64,000 nt of DNA from Vibrio fortis (GTDB lineage Bacteria > Pseudomonadota > Gammaproteobacteria > Enterobacterales > Vibrionaceae), in NCBI RefSeq assembly GCF_000695685.1, contig NZ_JFFR01000027.1:248001-312000 (forward strand). Direction: 5' to 3'. A model generated the notes under the pieces. The model was not told the origin of the DNA. It made no database searches and saw only the letters and a program-made list of their open reading frames with translations. Position 1 is the stretch's first letter; the number at the start of each line of letters is the position of its first letter. A program made the translations under genes and the position numbers. This document shows positions 62,925 to 64,000 of this stretch, in pieces.

Positions 62925-62948
62925 AAAAAAGGGAGCCGAAGCTCCCCG
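62925..62948 (-). terminator. Strong UUCG-loop terminator after coat genes
   Basis: On the minus strand GGGAGC-TTCG-GCTCCC is followed by six T. C-UUCG-G is an extra-stable tetraloop. It lies between the coat genes and pIII, where filamentous phages place their central terminator to keep coat protein mRNA high. Confidence 0.93.
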
Positions 62949-62952
62949 TTAA

Positions 62953-63033
62953 TCAACCTGATATCACTCCCGTGTAGACCCCATAAAGGAATGAGGCACA
63001 CATTAAAGAACCGAGAACGATAGAGGTAATCAT
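62953..63033 (-). CDS. 26-residue hydrophobic protein, pVII/pIX-like minor coat
   Basis: The frame reads MITSIVLGSLMCASFLYGVY then TGVISG, one hydrophobic helix without a signal peptide. It starts inside the stop of the major coat gene (TAATG), so it is translated by coupling, and ends just before the central terminator. Ff gene VII and IX products are about 32-33 residues and equally simple. The size, position and coupling support a minor coat role; sequence similarity cannot decide at this length. Confidence 0.68.
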   Translation of the reverse strand: MITSIVLGSLMCASFLYGVYTGVISG

Positions 63034-63254
63034 TACTTACGAAGCCAAGAAACAACCATTCCAAGACCAAAGCCAAGAGCAGCAATACCAATCACGCCGG
63101 ATGTAGTTAAACCGACCATCGACTTACCAGAGGCAACCGCAGCATTGATAGCCGTCTCAGCGGCTGATGGGTCAGCCGCAAAAGCAGAACCAGAGGTAAG
63201 AGCCACAGCAGCCACAAGAGATTTATTGCTTACAATCTGACGAAGTTTAATCAT
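63033..63254 (-). CDS. Major coat protein pVIII
   Basis: A 73-residue precursor: signal peptide to about residue 27 (TSGSAFA, cleavage before ADPSA). The mature part of about 46 residues has an acidic/Ala-rich N-terminus (ADPSAAETAINAAVASGKSM), a membrane helix (SGVIGIAALGFGLGMVVSW) and a short basic tail (LRK). This is the standard inovirus major coat arrangement, coating the virion in thousands of copies. Confidence 0.93.
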   Translation of the reverse strand: MIKLRQIVSNKSLVAAVALTSGSAFAADPSAAETAINAAVASGKSMVGLTTSGVIGIAALGFGLGMVVSWLRK

Positions 63255-63273
63255 AATTATTTTCCTTAAAGGG

Positions 63274-63501
63274 TTAACGAAAGTGTTTTAATACTCGGCC
63301 TAGGACATGGCCACCAACGAAAGTAACCAAGCTTTGACCAACGACAAATTCATAGAGAGATTTGTCAAACTCAATTAATGACCAATCAAATTGACCATTT
63401 ACTAGTTGCGATAACTGCTCTTTGGATACCAAGACATACTCACAAACATCACCGGATGATTGCTGTAGGACACCATCAATAACAGTTACGCAAATCGACA
63501 T
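63274..63501 (-). CDS. Small phage membrane-associated protein
   Basis: A 75-residue protein of unknown family between the ssDNA-binding and coat genes, a position usually held by small assembly proteins in Vibrio filamentous phages. The C-terminal part is hydrophobic (YEFVVGQSLVTFVGGHVLGR) with a basic end (VLKHFR), so it may be membrane-anchored by its C-terminus. Confidence 0.72.
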   Translation of the reverse strand: MSICVTVIDGVLQQSSGDVCEYVLVSKEQLSQLVNGQFDWSLIEFDKSLYEFVVGQSLVTFVGGHVLGRVLKHFR

Positions 63502-63513
63502 AGCACCAACGAC

Positions 63514-63855
63514 CTAGCTATTTTTCATAGATGTTTCGAAGTGCTTTTTGACATCTTCATCGACAGGGATGAGAGCCGTAACCAAGATATCAAGCGGGTC
63601 ATCCGCGCTTGCACCAAGGTTCAATTCATATTCACGATTAGGGACAAACGCACGAGTTTGGATAAGTTTACGAGCGTAGTTCACATCAATTTTTAGAGGC
63701 TGTTTGTTGTATGGAATGTCAGTGGTGTAGCCAATTCCGGTCTGTTGGAACTTCTCCACATCAACTTCTTCAACACCACGAAGCACTGAAAGTTCAGCGA
63801 CTTCCATATTAGATTTAGGGAAACGCTTGATAGAGATACCAGTTATTGTAGGCAT
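63514..63855 (-). CDS. ssDNA-binding protein (pV-like, DUF1293-type)
   Basis: A 113-residue protein in the place of gene V, immediately after the replication gene. It is beta-rich with an acidic C-terminus (VDEDVKKHFE), the usual form of a phage ssDNA-binding protein. I recall this sequence type as DUF1293 of Vibrio filamentous phages. It coats newly made single-stranded genomes and switches replication to assembly. Its start overlaps the end of the upstream frame. Confidence 0.78.
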   Translation of the reverse strand: MPTITGISIKRFPKSNMEVAELSVLRGVEEVDVEKFQQTGIGYTTDIPYNKQPLKIDVNYARKLIQTRAFVPNREYELNLGASADDPLDILVTALIPVDEDVKKHFETSMKNS

Positions 63856-64000
63856 ATTGTTGACTCCAAAATTTCGATTTTCTTTTTCGTGTATTCGTCA
63901 GGCACTCCTAACGAGGTTTCAAAGTTGGCGCGTCTGTGATGAGTTGGAATGAGCATCCCGAACGCTTCACCCAAATCACCCTCAGTCATTGCCACGATTT
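63843..64000 (-). CDS. C-terminus of phage replication initiation protein (partial)
   Basis: The minus-strand frame is open from the window edge to TAA 63843-63845 and reads MTEGDLGEAFGMLIPTHHRR, then ANFETSLGVPDEYTKKKIEI. It overlaps the start of the ssDNA-binding gene by 13 bases, as replication and ssb genes often do in these phages. Position directly before gene V is the reason to call it the pII/RstA-type replication protein. The catalytic part lies outside the window, so the call is an inference. Confidence 0.6.
   Translation of the reverse strand, partial: IVAMTEGDLGEAFGMLIPTHHRRANFETSLGVPDEYTKKKIEILESTICLQ

Noticed and set aside
62891..63091. 66-codon minus-strand frame across the pVIII/pIII gap
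   Set aside because: It overlaps the central terminator and the 26-codon TAATG-coupled frame, which has better support by position and coupling.

Overview
The window looks like a piece of the second chromosome of a Vibrio. The evidence is gene content and local order: trxC divergent from a FabH-like gene, nrdD-nrdG near an aromatic aminotransferase, pntAB followed by the vxrABCDE genes and the small YoaH family gene, modABC after cobQ, and HlyU-like, DUF3069-like and solitary outer-membrane-barrel genes typical of Vibrio. Several of these have VCA-numbered (chromosome II) counterparts in V. cholerae as I remember them. The base composition is moderate and TAATG-type overlaps are common.

Positions 1-14100 form an iron/metal uptake island. 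A TonB-dependent siderophore receptor is followed by a complete TonB energiser operon (DUF3450 protein, TtpC-like protein, ExbB, ExbD, TonB, TPR protein). Next comes a second operon: a PepSY-type membrane protein, DUF2271-like, DUF4198-like, a small secreted protein, a DUF6162-like protein, and a ZnuABC-like ABC transporter with an extra degenerate binding protein. Each of the three units has a good Fur-box-like sequence upstream (29-43, 2369-2387, 7479-7497).

Positions 14100-34300 hold housekeeping and metabolic genes: YgbA, two AraC/MATE divergent pairs that look like paralogous copies, an MFS transporter, an AraC regulator divergent from an acyl-CoA ligase and GMC oxidoreductase, trxC (with an unusual CNPC active site), a FabH-like synthase, a GNAT protein, a secreted DNase-I-fold protein, and anaerobic ribonucleotide reductase nrdDG with a perfect FNR site and two NrdR boxes. 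An aromatic aminotransferase and a lipoprotein of the retropepsin-like Zn_protease family follow.

Positions 34300-50000 hold a chemoreceptor, an outer-membrane protein, a YgiW-type OB-fold protein, cobQ, modABC, two diguanylate cyclases around a solitary outer-membrane barrel gene, a ComFB-like protein (a family with c-di-GMP-binding members), a HlyU-like protein and pntAB. Positions 50100-54500 carry the vxr cell-envelope two-component operon. A probable 47-residue membrane micro-protein and a third diguanylate cyclase follow.

From about 56500 to the end the DNA is accessory. A truncated ISNCY-type transposase with its terminal repeats ends next to a dif-like XerC/XerD site (57115-57143). 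Beyond it lies a filamentous phage (inovirus) prophage read mostly leftward. It comprises the replication protein tail, a DUF1293-like ssDNA-binding protein, a small membrane protein, the major coat protein, a 26-residue minor coat candidate, pIII with a long Gly/Ser/Asp repeat linker, a pVI-like protein and Zot (pI). After a hairpin-rich non-coding stretch come two unknown cargo genes and a rightward DUF3653-like regulator whose ribosome binding site sits inside a hairpin. The phage runs off the right edge of the window.
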